DNA from: Macrotis lagotis | Lineage: Eukaryota; Chordata; Mammalia; Peramelemorphia; Peramelidae | Assembly (NCBI RefSeq): GCF_037893015.1 | Contig: NC_133664.1 | Coordinates: 130,857,742-130,921,741, forward strand | Direction: 5' to 3' | DNA: 64,000 nucleotides | Part shown: positions 22,946 to 35,000 of the stretch, one piece after another | Layout of the letters: each line of letters begins with the position of its first letter | How positions within the stretch are numbered: the first letter of the stretch is position 1 | Notes under the pieces: generated by a model | What the model saw: only the letters and a program-made list of their open reading frames with translations | The model's database searches: none | Told to the model about the DNA's origin: nothing | Translations under genes and position numbers: made by a program

Positions 22946-23275
22946 GACTGGAGCAATGGCTGGCCATAGTTTGGCATATGAACATATTGGAATATTATTA
23001 TACCATAATAAATGCAAGTGTAAGAAATTTGGAGGAATGTGGGAAGGTACAAACTGATACAAAATCAAGAAGGAAAAACCAGGAGAATGATATACATAAG
23101 GAAACTAATATGGATGGAAACAATGCTAAAAGACATAAAATTATATTGCAATGATCATCACTGGTTTTGAAGGACCTAGAATGAAACATATTCCCCCTCC
23201 TCTTGGAAAAAAGATGGTGGACTGCAGAGAAGGAACATTGTATAAACTGTGAAATGTAGTCATGATAGTTTTTTT

Positions 23276-24639
23276 TGCTTAACTGTTTTTCTTTGTTACA
23301 ATGGAAGATTGTTAGGGATGCTGTTTAGAAAGTAATAGCTGCATTAAAAACACTGAAAGAAAGAGCTTGTTTGACCATCTTTGATGTAAATAAATGAATA
23401 TCATAGTCTATGTAATCTGACATATTTGTTTTTGATATGATTATCACTTCATAATATAGCTTCTAGATCACTAGTAAATTGGAAAGGTGTTTTGATTGTG
23501 TGGACCCAATTGAGATTGTCATTTCTTCACATGATTTCTAATTCCTAAACTTTTTTATGATAGGGATCTCAGTTCACAATAGCAGCTACAACAAAAGAAA
23601 TTTTTAAAAGGATAATTGTAAAAAATCTGAAAAATCATTTTATAATGGATTACAGATTTATTCTGGTATATGTAAATCATGAAAAAATGAATGCATGTAA
23701 CATAAAGCAAATTAAGGCCATCCATTTCTAGTCTTTCTAAAGACTTGGTTTATCAGATATATTTCTTAATTAAATTAGTCAAATTTTCCTCCAGCCCAGG
23801 TCTCCAACTTTTTCCAGGAGAGGATGTTCTTTTAGTTTTCTTGGAAACACAAGTTGCTCACCAGTGATTCCACTAATGGACATAAATCTCCAGGAGGTCA
23901 AACACTGCTAGACTGAGAGTGAGGTTGCTGTGAATCCCTTCTTACTTGAAATCCTCTAACATTTTGGAAAAGGGGGAAATAGAAACAAAGGATCAAAGGA
24001 GTTGAAAGGGACCTTAAAGGGATCCACTGCAAGCAAAAAGAATTAGTCTAACCCATCTTCCTTGTGACAGCTCATAAAATATTGAAGCCAGGCACCACGC
24101 TTCCTCCCTAAAACAAGAATCTTCACCAAGCTTAGAAGTCTTCCCTTCCAATTGCCCAATTCTCATATAGCATGATATGAGATATTGCTCTCCTCTTAAT
24201 GTTTTCAAGAGCATCCAATGTTCTTTGATAAAACTTATCATTTCAGAATTGGATCTATTACCCTGCATAAAGACTGCTAAGGAAAGAGAATATCAGGATC
24301 ATTTTCTCTTCCATTTTAGATAACCAGTTTCTTCCAATTCAGCATAAGATTACTTATTTAATCTTTATTTAAATGGCATGGTAAACTCTTGATTCTTATT
24401 CATCTTACAGACTAAAACCCCCCAACTCTTTTCAGAATAACTACTATGTAGACATACACATCTCATCTTGTAACTTGTGGAAATTATTTCTTAAATATAT
24501 TTATCTCTATTAAATTCATATTATTGTATTTTTTCTCAGTATTCTATGAGGTCCTCAATTAAAGAGTTCCCTATAACGATGCAAATCGAAATCCATCTGG
24601 GTTTTTCCATCCTGTAAAAAATCTCATCCATATGATCAA
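23276..24639. other. Unique-looking sequence containing 53-bp copy B (23861-23913)
   Basis: No repeat family recognised around copy B; the flanks do not continue the L1 homology of copy A. No gene supported. Confidence 0.5.
23861..23913 (+). repeat. 53-bp duplicated segment, copy B
   Basis: Starts ccagtgattccactaatgga and ends actgctagac. It differs from copy A by one base (c for g at 23903). Confidence 0.95.
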
Positions 24640-25035
24640 CTATGATGGACGTTCATTTCAGTAGAACAATAATCAAAGATAATTCTAAAAGACTTGTTAT
24701 GGAAAATACTATCCATATCCACAAAAAGAACTATGGAGCTTAAATGCAGACCAAAGCTTACTTTATTCAATTTTTAAAAGTTGTCATGCATTACATTTTT
24801 TCTCTCAATTTTTTTCCCATTTCAATTTGATTCTTCTTTCACAACATGATTAATATGAATATGTCTAGCATAGTTATAACCATATAATCTATATTATATT
24901 GCTTTCTGTCAGGGGGAAAATGGAGGGAAAGGAGGGAGGGAGAAAAATGAGAAACTTAAAAACCTTGCAAAAATGATTGTTGAAAACTATCTTTTCATGT
25001 AGTTGGAAAAATAAATAAAATAATTTTCAAAAAGA
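24640..25035 (+). mobile_element. L1 3' end
   Basis: 'ggaaaatactatccatatcc', 'aactatggagcttaaatgca', 'cttctttcacaacatgatta', a G/A-rich block at 24911-24945, then 'gattgttgaaaactatcttt' and 'ttggaaaaataaataaaata' as the A-rich end. These are ordered landmarks of a marsupial L1 3' UTR. 5'-truncated. Confidence 0.75.
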
Positions 25036-25387
25036 AAAAAGAAAATCTCATCCATATCCTGCCAAGGGCAATCCCATGTACTAGAGATTTCCTTGCTTTG
25101 TCCCCATATCACAAAGGTACCAGTGGAACCAACCCTCTGTCTATCCAGTTATGCTTCTTCAGTCTCACCATCTAATCAAGTCCATCTTTCTGCTATATAG
25201 TTCTTTATGACATTTCTTACAATTTCGGAGACCTCATTGGTTAGAGAACCTGCTCATTCTCACCATCAACTGATTGATTGCTCTTTATTTGATGCTAATT
25301 TTTAGTTCTTTGAAGGCAAGTCTTGCTGCTATCTAGCAACATCAGTAAGATGCTTGTACTGAAATTTACTGGTATTATTATTGGAAA
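25036..25387. other. No recognised feature
   Basis: Unique-looking sequence with no supportable gene or repeat. Confidence 0.45.
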
Positions 25388-25435
25388 TTAGAGATATTCT
25401 AATATCGTGCTTTAGAGATATTCTAATATTGTGCT
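25388..25435. repeat. 24-bp tandem duplication
   Basis: ttagagatattctaatat[c/t]gtgct occurs twice, head to tail, with one difference. Confidence 0.93.
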
Positions 25436-25439
25436 TTGT

Positions 25440-25655
25440 AGTTTCCCAAATGTTTTGTGATCCTGGGCATGTAACTTAACTTCTGTTTCCTTTATTTCCT
25501 CAACTATAAAATGGAGATGATGATGATGATGATGATAATAATAATAATTAATAATAATAACTACTTCCCAGTTGTTACGTGGATTAGATTTTATATCTAT
25601 AAAGCACTAAGCAAAATAGGTGCTTAATAAATGATTATTTCCTTCCTTCCCTCTT
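25440..25655 (+). repeat. MIR with internal (GAT)n/(AAT)n microsatellite
   Basis: 'gatcctgggcatgtaactta', 'tcaactataaaatggagatg', then GAT and AAT runs (25514-25560), then 'ataaagcactaagcaaaata' and 'ggtgcttaataaatg'. As at 414-462, the microsatellite sits at the AT-rich part of MIR. Confidence 0.85.
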
Positions 25656-25728
25656 AGAATTTTGTAACTACAAGTTCAATCCTTCCTATTTCTGAGAAAT
25701 GTGAATGAGTTTTTATTAATTACTATAA

Positions 25729-25752
25729 TATATATGTCTATATATATATATG
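25729..25752. repeat. (TA)n simple repeat
   Basis: Short alternating TA tract with two interruptions. Confidence 0.9.
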
Positions 25753-25761
25753 TACTTTTAA

Positions 25762-26040
25762 TCACTCAGTAAGCACTTTATGTGAACTATTACCTAGATA
25801 TTATTCTAAGTGTTGAGGATACAAAGAAAGCAAACATAGAGAGTAGCTTCAAAAAAACAGATATTCTAACAGAGGAAGTAACATTAATAGGTATCTACAA
25901 GATACATTTAAAGCTGATGACTGCAACCTTAGAAAAGAAGCCTGTAGTAATTATGCTGGGCTGATCAGGAGTGAGTTAGAAAGGTGACCTGAAGAAAGTG
26001 AGCTAAGTATTAAAACAAAACCCCAAGAATTCTAATATCT
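25762..26040 (-). repeat. L2-type 3' end
   Basis: Reversed terminus: 'ctcagtaagcactttatgtg', 'tattctaagtgttgaggata', 'acagatattctaacagagga'. The 60-codon plus frame over it is incidental. Confidence 0.6.
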
Positions 26041-26049
26041 TTTCTATTA

Positions 26050-26215
26050 AGAGACAGCCAGTTAGCACAAAGGCAGTTTTATAAAATAATAAATAGATCA
26101 CTGGATACAGTCAGTAAGCTCTCAGTCCAAATTCAGCCTCAGCTACTTTTTAGTGTAGCCTCAGTTTCCTCATTTGCAAAATGAAAATAATGAATAAAAT
26201 GAAATAAAATTATAT
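26050..26215 (+). repeat. Old CORE-SINE
   Basis: 'acagccagttagcacaaagg' head, 'ccaaattcagcctcagctac', then 'gcctcagtttcctcatttgc' and 'aaaatgaaaataatgaataa'. Diverged and partly deleted. Confidence 0.65.
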
Positions 26216-26221
26216 GATTCT

Positions 26222-27695
26222 TTTTTAATTTGTTTACTTATTTTTGAAATTTAAAAAACTTCTCCTTCTTCTACCCAAATTGCAAAAATCAAATAAAATT
26301 AAAAACAAGTAATATAAAGGAAAGTTGATTTTTCAAGTATGCGAAAGTATTTTAAAGTATTTTCAAGAGTTCATCAGTTCTCTTTCTGTAGGTGGATAGC
26401 ATTTTTCATCTTGGGTTCGTTGAAATTGTCTTGATCAGATCAGTCAAATTTTCCACTGTTGACATTCTTACAATTGCTGTTACTATGTACAATAGTCTCC
26501 TGGTTCTCAATTCATTTTGCAGCAGTTCATATAAAACTTCCCAGATTCTTCTGAAATCATCCTACTCATCATTTCTTATAGCATAATATTATTCCATCAC
26601 AATCACATCTCATAGTTTGTTTAGTCATTCCACAATTGATGGGCATCCCCCAACTTCTAATTCTTTGTCCTTATGAAAAGAACTGCTATTCTTTGAGCTC
26701 TTTGGGATACAGATGTAGTATTGATGTAACTGGTTCAAAAAATTGGCAGTTTTATAGCTCTTTGGGCATACTACTATATTATTGTCTAGAATGGTTGGGT
26801 CAGCTTCACAATTCTATCAATTATATATTAGTGGGGCAGCTAGGTGGCATGGTAGATAGAACATGGGCCCTGGAATCAAGAGGACCTGAGTTCAGATCCG
26901 GCCTTAGACACTTAATAATTCCCTAGCTGTGTGACTTTGGGCAAGTCACTTAACCCCATTGCCCTAAATAAAAAAAAAATAATGTATTAGTGTATTTTTC
27001 ACATCCCCTCAAACATTTATCATTTTCCTTTTCTGTCATGTTAGTTATTCTGATAGTAGTGAGGTGATACCTCAAAATTGTTTTAATTAGCATTTCTCTA
27101 ACTCAATAATAAATTAGAGCATTTTGTGTGACTATTGACAAATTTGATGTCTTCTGAAAACTGCCTTTCATATCCTTTGACCATTTATAAATTGGAGAAT
27201 GGCTCTTATTTTTATTTATAAATTTGGTTAGTTCCATATAATTTAAGAAATGAAAAAAAGAAATGAGACCTTTATCAGAGAAACTTGCTAAAATTTACTC
27301 AACCCCTACTTGTCTTCTAATTTTGGCAGCATTGGTTTTATTAATGTCAAACCTTTTATAATTTCGTATAATCAAAATTATCCATTTGATTTCCAGTGAT
27401 CTTTTCTATTTCTTGTGTGATTATAAACTCTTCTTTTATCCAAGGATCTTACAGGTACAAATTTTCTTTGCCCCTCTACACTTTTTGTCTAAATTACTCA
27501 TTTTTTAACCTTATTTTAGTATCTGGTTTAACCTGTGGGTATATGCCTATTTTTCAGTTTTCCCAGTATCTTTTTGTAAAAATGGTGAGTTCTTGTGCCC
27601 AAACCTTAGATTTTTGGGTTATCAAACACAAGATTACTATGGTCATTTATTACTACAATTATATACCTAATCTATTCCATTTATCCAGCACTATG
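26222..27695 (-). mobile_element. L1 3' half, inverted, decayed
   Basis: Reversed L1 landmarks: 'gtctcctggttctcaattca', 'gcataatattattccatcac', 'tcattccacaattgatgggc', 'attagcatttctctaactca', 'tttataaattggagaatggc', 'gagacctttatcagagaaac'. It covers the reverse of the C-terminal ORF2 and spacer regions over ~1.3 kb excluding a nested SINE. No open reading frame. Confidence 0.8.
26834..26984 (+). mobile_element. Short tRNA-headed marsupial SINE inside L1
   Basis: 'gggcagctaggtggcatggt' head and 'gtgtgactttgggcaagtca' core. tattagtg flanks it (26826-26833, 26985-26992), and the L1 sequence continues across. Confidence 0.93.
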
Positions 27696-28881
27696 TTTAT
27701 GAAATAACATTTAAAAGCCCTTTGCAAATTTTAAAGCAACATATATATGTTAGATATTATGATTAGAAGTTTATTCCCCCTTCTCTATAGAACCTGAGTT
27801 AGATTCCTAGAATCACAAGAAAAATATCATTTAGTTCCATCAAAAGGCCTTTTGTTCTTGTTCTGAAAAAAAATCAACACCATTTTCCTGGCACCTGCTA
27901 GATAAACATAGTAAGAGACAGAACTCTGGATTGACTCATATCCAAATCATTTGTCTAGTATTGTTTTGTTTTATTTTTCTTTCTCTACTAAAATCTGCCA
28001 AGATATCTCTCCTTTTCCTAATAATAACTTTATGGATTAGTGACCATCTAAGATCTAACAGTCCCAAAGCACAGCATCTCATGATTAAGACTTTCTACAT
28101 CTGCTAGTTCAGAAACTTTTAGTAAATTTGGAAGTTTTCTAATTTCATACTCCCATTCTCCTCAACTAATTTTGCTGGCCCCAAAGATCCCAAAAGATTA
28201 GATCTGAAAGTTGAGGAAACAAATAGCAATTTACTCTATACAAATCCTAAAACCTATGAAAGATAGAGACTATTTCTAACACACCTCAGAGATATAATAC
28301 TTCCTATACAAAAGGGGAAAGCTGGAAGCCATCTAAAAAGATGTAATACCACCCACTGTCTTGAAAACTATTAATACCACTATTTTCCTTTGGAAGTAGA
28401 TTTGAAGGACTATCATCTCCCACTTCTGTACTTGTCCTTCATTCTCGTGTTAGTGTTCTGTTGGTCTATGTGCTCCAGATTTTTGATTAAAATTTTCTTC
28501 CTCTTGAAATCTTTAGTAGTTTTAGCAATTTAAAAAAAAAAACCTTATATTCCCATTTTACTTTCTGACACTTCCTCCTTTGATTGGTTTCATCTCCTAT
28601 TGACTGGAGAAATTACTTACTGAACTTATTTATTGTCCCAGTACTTTCTTAGGAGAGAGATATATTTCAGTGTAGCTGCTCACACTGGGATAGAGACTCC
28701 CTTCATTCTTTTCTTTCTTTCTTTCTGACTACATTGAATTAGCATCTGTTGCTTTTTACAGGGTTGGGGGAGGTTGGATAGATGGCAATGTCAGAGTCAT
28801 GTGTTTAAGTGTACACCAGTATGAATAATTTTGAGGCTGGAGAAAGAGAGAGTCAAAACAGAGAGGCAAAAGAGACAGACA

Positions 28882-28882
<1 letters not shown>
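27696..28882. other. No recognised feature
   Basis: AT-rich unique-looking DNA with a small TTTC run at 28707-28722. No gene supported. Confidence 0.45.

Positions 28883-28973
<91 letters not shown>
28883..28973. repeat. Compound (AC)n(AG)n microsatellite
   Basis: About 23 AC units run directly into about 22 AG units, with no interruption. Confidence 0.98.
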
Positions 28974-28975
<2 letters not shown>

Positions 28976-29144
28976 ATAAGTAACAGGGTAAGATCTACAG
29001 GAATGCTTTACCTAAGGGCATTAATAAGTTCTGCAAAAACATAACATTTTGTGAATACTATTACAAATATAAATGTGTCATATAATTTATTTTCACTTCA
29101 TGAATATTCATTAAGCATATACTATTGTTAAAGCATTTATACTT

Positions 29145-29905
29145 TTTTAATAATTTTTTTCTTTTTTATTATTTATTTTTTGAATTATATGTGAAGATAA
29201 TTTTCTACATTCTTTTTTGTAAAGTTTTCTCCCTTCCATTCTTCCTTCCTGCCACCCTATGATAGCAAGTAATCTGATAGTGTCACATATTTAAATGTTG
29301 TCACACATTTCCATATTAGCCATGCTGTGAAAGAAGAATCAGAACTAAAAGTAGAAAACCACAAGAAGGAAAAAAAGCAAAAGAAAACAAATTTAAAAGG
29401 TGAAAGTAGTATGTTTTGAACTGTATTTAGATTCCTTAGTTCTTTCTCTGAATGTGATTTGCATTTTCCATCACCGGTCTTTTAAAATTGTCTTTGATCA
29501 TTGAATTACTGAGAAAAGCTAAATCTATCATTGTTGATCATTGCGCAATTTTGCTATTAAGGTGTACAGTGTTCTCCTCATTCTTCTCATTTCACTCAGC
29601 ATCAGCTCATGTATTTCCAGATTTTTATGATAATTTTCTGCACATTGTTTCTAATAAGAGTATAATATATCTTTATATTAATATACCACAAATTGTTCAA
29701 ACATTTCCCATTTGGTAGACATCCATCAATTTCCACTACAAAAAAAGCTGTTATGAACATTCTTGTACATGTTACTCTTTTTCTTCATTTTGTGATCTCT
29801 TTGGGACAAAGACCTCATAGGGGTATTGACATACCAAAGGTTATTCACAGTTTTATCACCCCTCGGGCATGGTTCCAAAGAAGCAACCACCATTCTAGGC
29901 AATGG
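29145..29905 (-). mobile_element. L1 3' portion, inverted, decayed
   Basis: Reversed landmarks: 'tctcatttcactcagcatca', 'gcacattgtttctaataaga', 'agacatccatcaatttccac', 'gctgttatgaacattcttgt', 'tttgggacaaagacctcata'. It aligns in order with the copy at 26.2-27.7 kb but is a separate, more diverged insertion. Confidence 0.78.
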
Positions 29906-30894
29906 AAAAGATTAGAGTATTAAGATGCATGTGCAAATAAGTACATGATCCATTTGGCATCTTTGCCAATCATCTAAATGAAGTTTCATTGAGCCTCCTA
30001 ACTTTATGGTAGGGTTTAATTATTATTTATAAATATAGAGAGACATTACTTGTTTAGAGACAATGTTATGAAGGCTATGTGTATCCTAAACATCACATAT
30101 GACTATCATTTAGGATAGACATTACAGTCACTGGAAAAAATTATTTATTTTAAGATATTACATGTTAAGGGACAAGATTATATAGGGAATATACATACAA
30201 AAACAAATGGCTACATATAATCACTAGATAAATTTCAAAAGATAAGTCAAGTAACTTAGTAAATTTAGCTCTTTTCCAACTGGTTATGAGAGCCATACTT
30301 GAACACCACTACTCATATAATGTTCTGAAATAATCACATGTAGAAAGGCAGTCAGTGGGGAAGAAAATAGTACTGCTAACAGTTGCTTTTTTAAAAAGAC
30401 CCAAGGTTCATATATTTATATTTATACATTATACACATATTCAGGCACCATACATATATTTAACCCTATCTTCCTAAAAATTAGAGCTATTCTGAAATGG
30501 AATGGAATCCTTTGGAGATGAGAAAGTTGTGACTTTTCCCTCAACTGGAAGTCTTCAAACACTTGTTTGTTATTATAACTTGTTGCCAAAGATACATGCA
30601 TATTCTTTCCAATAATCTGAATTCCCCCCATACTGAGTTCAGTTCTAAGGGTTTTCTTATATTCAACTGGAGTTGGTCTGTAAAAAAATATGTTATTTTC
30701 TTTGTTTTAAGACAGAACTCATGTCTAGTTTTCCCTAATGTGAGTAATTAGTCTCCAGCTACCTTATAAGCACTAATGTATCAATTGCATATGGGACCAC
30801 TGTTGTTTCTCTGCAGAAAATACATAAGCTGCAAAAAAAAGTTCACAGAGCCCATAAACACAAAGAATACTGGAAAATCCCATCTCCTTGCCCA
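29906..30894. other. No recognised feature
   Basis: AT-rich unique-looking sequence; short open frames at 30422-30631 (-) and 30563-30751 (+) are not protein-like. Confidence 0.45.
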
Positions 30895-31000
30895 TAGGGG
30901 AACTTTACTTGAGTTAAAATAGCCACCAAAGGTGGATAAGCAGCCCTGAAAGGGGATTGGTAAGCCTTCACACCAGAAATGCTATCCCAGACATTTGTTT
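30895..31000 (-). repeat. RTE-type LINE internal fragment
   Basis: 'gccaccaaaggtggataagc' with 'agccctgaaagg' matches, in the same orientation, the distal part of the reversed RTE copy at about 16670-16700. Confidence 0.6.
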
Positions 31001-31547
31001 ATCCTAGACTGAGAGGACACTCCTGCAACCTGGAAAGAGGATATGATGTAGTTTTTTTGGACATTCTAGTGAGTTCCTCTTTTCCACAGAATTCTGTATA
31101 ATCTCCTTAGTCCCTAACACCTACTACTATTCTGTAGTTTAGATTGAAAAGAAAGCATACCTTGAGGACTTCCTGATTAAGCAATCCTTTTCTATTTGAA
31201 TCTACATTATATGAGAAATTCACCAACTTTGTTTCCCGAGTAGGATTCTGTGTAGCAACTAGATATACATCCTCTTCTTTCTTCAAGTTACATACTGTTA
31301 TCAAGGAATTTGCTTCTCTTTTAGAAGGTCCAATTACCAAGCTTAACAATGGAGGAACTCTCAAACAAATGACAACTCCCAATGCTGATTTTGTCTAGGG
31401 AATCTCCTTTCTCTAACTAGAAGGTATATTCCAGGATCATATTACCCAGGGAATTAAAAACCCTTCCTTTTCCATATAGAAGTCTACATAAACTACCCTT
31501 TCAAGACAAGTATAAACATATGCCTACCTCCACTGTGTGTGTTTCTG
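31001..31547. other. No recognised feature
   Basis: Unique-looking sequence. The 91-codon minus frame at 31107-31382 has no recognisable domain. Confidence 0.4.
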
Positions 31548-32168
31548 TTACAAGTTATCATCAATTGCTCCTAAGTGAGAAGAACTGGGAATGTATCGTC
31601 CCTGACTGAGAATAAACAAATAGTTGGACTAACACCTCTTGTGTGAGAGATTGCTAAATCCTTTTTGGGGCTGCTTATCCACCTTTTGTGGCCAACTTCA
31701 CCAACTCTTGCCAAAGGCTTCAAGAAGCTACAGCATGTGCAGTGGCCACACCCTGGTAAACTGTTCAACAGATGGGTTAAATCAGATTGAGGATAACTGA
31801 CAGACTTCAACCCATCTGTGAGTTAGGGGGGCTATCTACCCACATATTTAAAGACATTCTCCCCCTGCCACCTCTCTCAGAGTAATGAACAATGAGAACA
31901 ATTTGTTCCAATGACCATGAAAGCAACTAAAGCAGGCTTTGTGGAGTGCTTAGAAGGTGGTCAGACATAGATGATGTCTAGGTCATCTACTACATACCAG
32001 GTATCACCAATCATTCTGATTTTTGTTTTGCCTCTGGAATTTAATGACTCTGGAAGAGAGAATTGGGCTGATGACTTTGTGCAACTCTGCCTCTTTTAAA
32101 TCCAATTCATGCACAAGTCAAACTATTACCCCATGATGTTATTGGTCTTTGTTGAAACAGGAGTAAAT
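31548..32168 (+). mobile_element. RTE-type LINE 3' end
   Basis: The longest plus-strand copy: 'ggggctgcttatccaccttt', 'gaacaatttgttccaatgac', 'gcaggctttgtggagtgctt', 'ctgatgactttgtgcaactc', 'gatgttattggtctttgttg'. Its order is the reverse complement of 16197-16745, which confirms the family. Confidence 0.82.
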
Positions 32169-34374
32169 AGCATTCTCAAGTCACCATTCACTATTCCTAG
32201 GGGAAGCAAGAGGAAAAATTACATGACACTGATATCCCAATACTAATGCAAATTCAATCCAAATATAGGTCTGTCTTTTCAAAGATTAAAAAATGAAATT
32301 GCCTCATAGCTCACTTTTAAAGATTATTGGAAGGAACAATTTCTCAGACAAGAGTCCCACCCCTCAGTCACCCAATCATCTTGAGTTTCTTGTGATTTAT
32401 CAGATAGATGCTAGTGGATATATCTATACTCATTTGTCACAGGAAAACATCTCTCAAGTAATCTCATTAAGATGATTGGAGAACTCACTAAGAAATCTTA
32501 ATCCAAAGATCCTTCTTAGTCTCTATTGTATGCAGGATTCTTGTTCAGGTAGGGCTAAATTAGATACCTATCTGAGGTCTCTCACAACTTTTTCTGAGAG
32601 TGAGGACAGAATCAAAATTTAGGTTTTCCATACTGTTGGGTCTCATGACCCATAATAACCAAAGCTATCCTTAAGTAAATGTTAGACACATTAATTCTGT
32701 GCATATGTTTCTTTTCCTCCTTTCTAGAGCAAATACTGTGAAATAATTGAGTTAAATTTATAGTCTTCTATCAAAAAATAAATCTATCTTGGCTTTTTTA
32801 ATGGACCAGATAAGTGTTATCAGAAAGAAGGATTGATGAAACATTTCAAGTAGTTGTATTTATGTTGTATTCATGTTGGATGTCAGTTAAAAGGACCAAG
32901 AGAAGTATTTATATTTTTATTTGTCAGTAGGCAAAGGAAAAGAATACTCAGACTCTCTTTGCTCCTAGTAGCCATTAAAACCTAGGAAAAGTCAAAATCC
33001 AGGACTTATGTCCCTCATCCATTTAGTCCTCTGCTGGATTTTCATTTTGGTAGCTTTCAAATTTTCAATCAAAAGCTGATGTTTGAAGTTGAGCACTATC
33101 AATACATCAAAGATGTATGATGGCAAAGGACGATGTCACACACTCAAAACATTTCCTTTTTTGTAAATTCACAGCTTCCAAATGGATGCAGTCACTTCAC
33201 TGAAGCATTGACATAGAGAAGAAGCTAACAAAGATCACAGATTTTAATGCTGTCTAATTGGATCTACATTTATCCTCACAGTCCTGCTTTCTACCCCCTT
33301 GTTACCTACCCCCCCCCCATGCTCTTTCCTCTGTTCGGTCATGATTTTCAGGGAAAAAATAAAGGACAAGTTTGGTTATGCCTTTAACTTTGATTAGCAT
33401 CTAGTAAGATTGTATACCCTGCTGTTTCCAAAGGACATGCTATTATAATGGCTGTTTTTGATGACCTTCTCTAGGGTTTGAATCTTAGCATTATTACTGA
33501 ACTATTTTTATATGAAATGGTCAGGAACATTTATCAGATAGGAAAGAAATTATGTATATGGGACTCAAATCATTTAATCATGTTTTTTTCATTTCCCATT
33601 AGTGGCTTTGTTTGGTTTCAATTCCATGAACAAGTTATATCCCCCAAAATTGAACTCTATCTGAAAACCAATCAGTCTTACAGATTGACACAACATATTC
33701 TCAAACCTTCCCAGTTACTCCTCCTCTCTAATTGAAGAACTGGAGGATGGAGTGAGAAATTCCTCCCAAAGCCTTCCTTTATAGAGAGCTCAAAAATTTC
33801 CAAGAGACTCCATTTTGCATCTTGGTTTATCTACTTGACTACTTGATCTGACTCAATAAACATCATGACTGAGTCAAGTACCCTGTGATGCCCCTTCCCC
33901 TTTTCCTCTTCCTTTTGTGCATTGTCTTCCCTTGTCAGATAGTAATGTGCTTGTACCACTTAATCCTTAGTTGAGTACCTGTAGGCAATTAATATGTTTA
34001 TTGACTTTTTTAAATGACAAGTTTGGTAGTTGACAGCAGCATTTTTTTTTTTTACAGTGGATCCTCCTGGATAAAGTGTAGTCTTACTTTCCATAAAATA
34101 TCTGTAATTATATCAGTAAGGTTTCAACTTAGTAGATGATTTTTCACATGTTCAGAGAACAGAAAAGCATTCATCATTCAATGAGCCAATCATGATGAAA
34201 CTTTTCTGATTTTAGTGACAATAGACAAACACATCATCACAGTCTAATCTTTCTTGACTTATAAGATCTGTCAGAAATTGTTGTTCATAGGCATGGTTTA
34301 TAAGAATTCAAGACTTACAGCTGCATGAGAAAGCAGTAGAAACAAACTTGGATGGAGGGGACCTAAACATATTT
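32169..34374. other. No recognised feature
   Basis: About 2.2 kb without a repeat landmark I can name. A C-run is at 33309-33318. Frames at 32293-32475 and 33478-33735 (+) lack protein-like composition or context. Confidence 0.45.
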
Positions 34375-34520
34375 AAGGTTAGATCACACAATTCAGAGGA
34401 CAATTCAGAGTGTGAATAGTTAAGTAACTTGCCCAAGGTCACCCAGGTAGAATGAGTCAGAGACAAGATTTGGTATTATGACTTCAATACCAGCTCTCTA
34501 TCTACCACTCTGCCTCTTAT
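34375..34520 (-). repeat. MIR-like SINE
   Basis: 'gttaagtaacttgcccaagg' then 'tcacccaggtagaatgagtc' and the reversed head 'agctctctatctaccactct'. Confidence 0.7.
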
Positions 34521-35000
34521 TTAGAGTTCCAACAATTAAATTGCATTTTATAGATGCTCACATCTTCTTCTAGAATACCAGAATATAACAAGAGTGTGAG
34601 GAGAGATGTTTCCTTTCCCTCTAACCCAGTAACAATGATTTCAGAATTAGGATACTGAATACAAACTAGAGGATATTTCTTCATGAGGATATTTCTTGGA
34701 GAAGGGAAAGAATCATCAATTTGGTCCCTTAAACTGAAAAAACAAAGACAAATCATAGTGAGGAAGGAGAGGGAAGATGACAAGAGGATGTTAATGTATC
34801 ACTTTTTCACCCCCCAACTATTACCATTAGATACTTGGATAGCATGAGTCTGATGGGAAAGAATTGATTGTTCAGTAGTCTCCAAAGAATGTTCCATGGA
34901 AAAACTAAACCATCTTGGAGAAGATTATATAAGAATTCTTGGGGTTATCAAAAAGCTGTACTATTAACAATCTAGAATTGAGTTCCCTTTCAGGCAAAAC
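34521..35000. other. No recognised feature
   Basis: Unique-looking sequence. The 88-codon minus frame at 34517-34783 begins in the SINE and is not protein-like. Confidence 0.4.

Larger units (their letters stand above)
22690..23275 (+). mobile_element. L1 3' region (ORF2 C-terminus and 3' UTR), decayed
   Basis: Follows the family order: 'ttctggaaaacaatttagaa', 'tggtccagtgattccactaa', 'tggaatattattataccata', 'ctggttttgaaggacctaga'. It belongs to a different L1 subfamily from the 5-12 kb element. A 41-bp RTE-type stub interrupts it, and a 53-bp stretch of it (22758-22810) reappears at 23861. Confidence 0.8.

Noticed and set aside
29488..29923. Two 76-codon plus-strand frames
   Set aside because: They are the antisense of an inverted L1 fragment.
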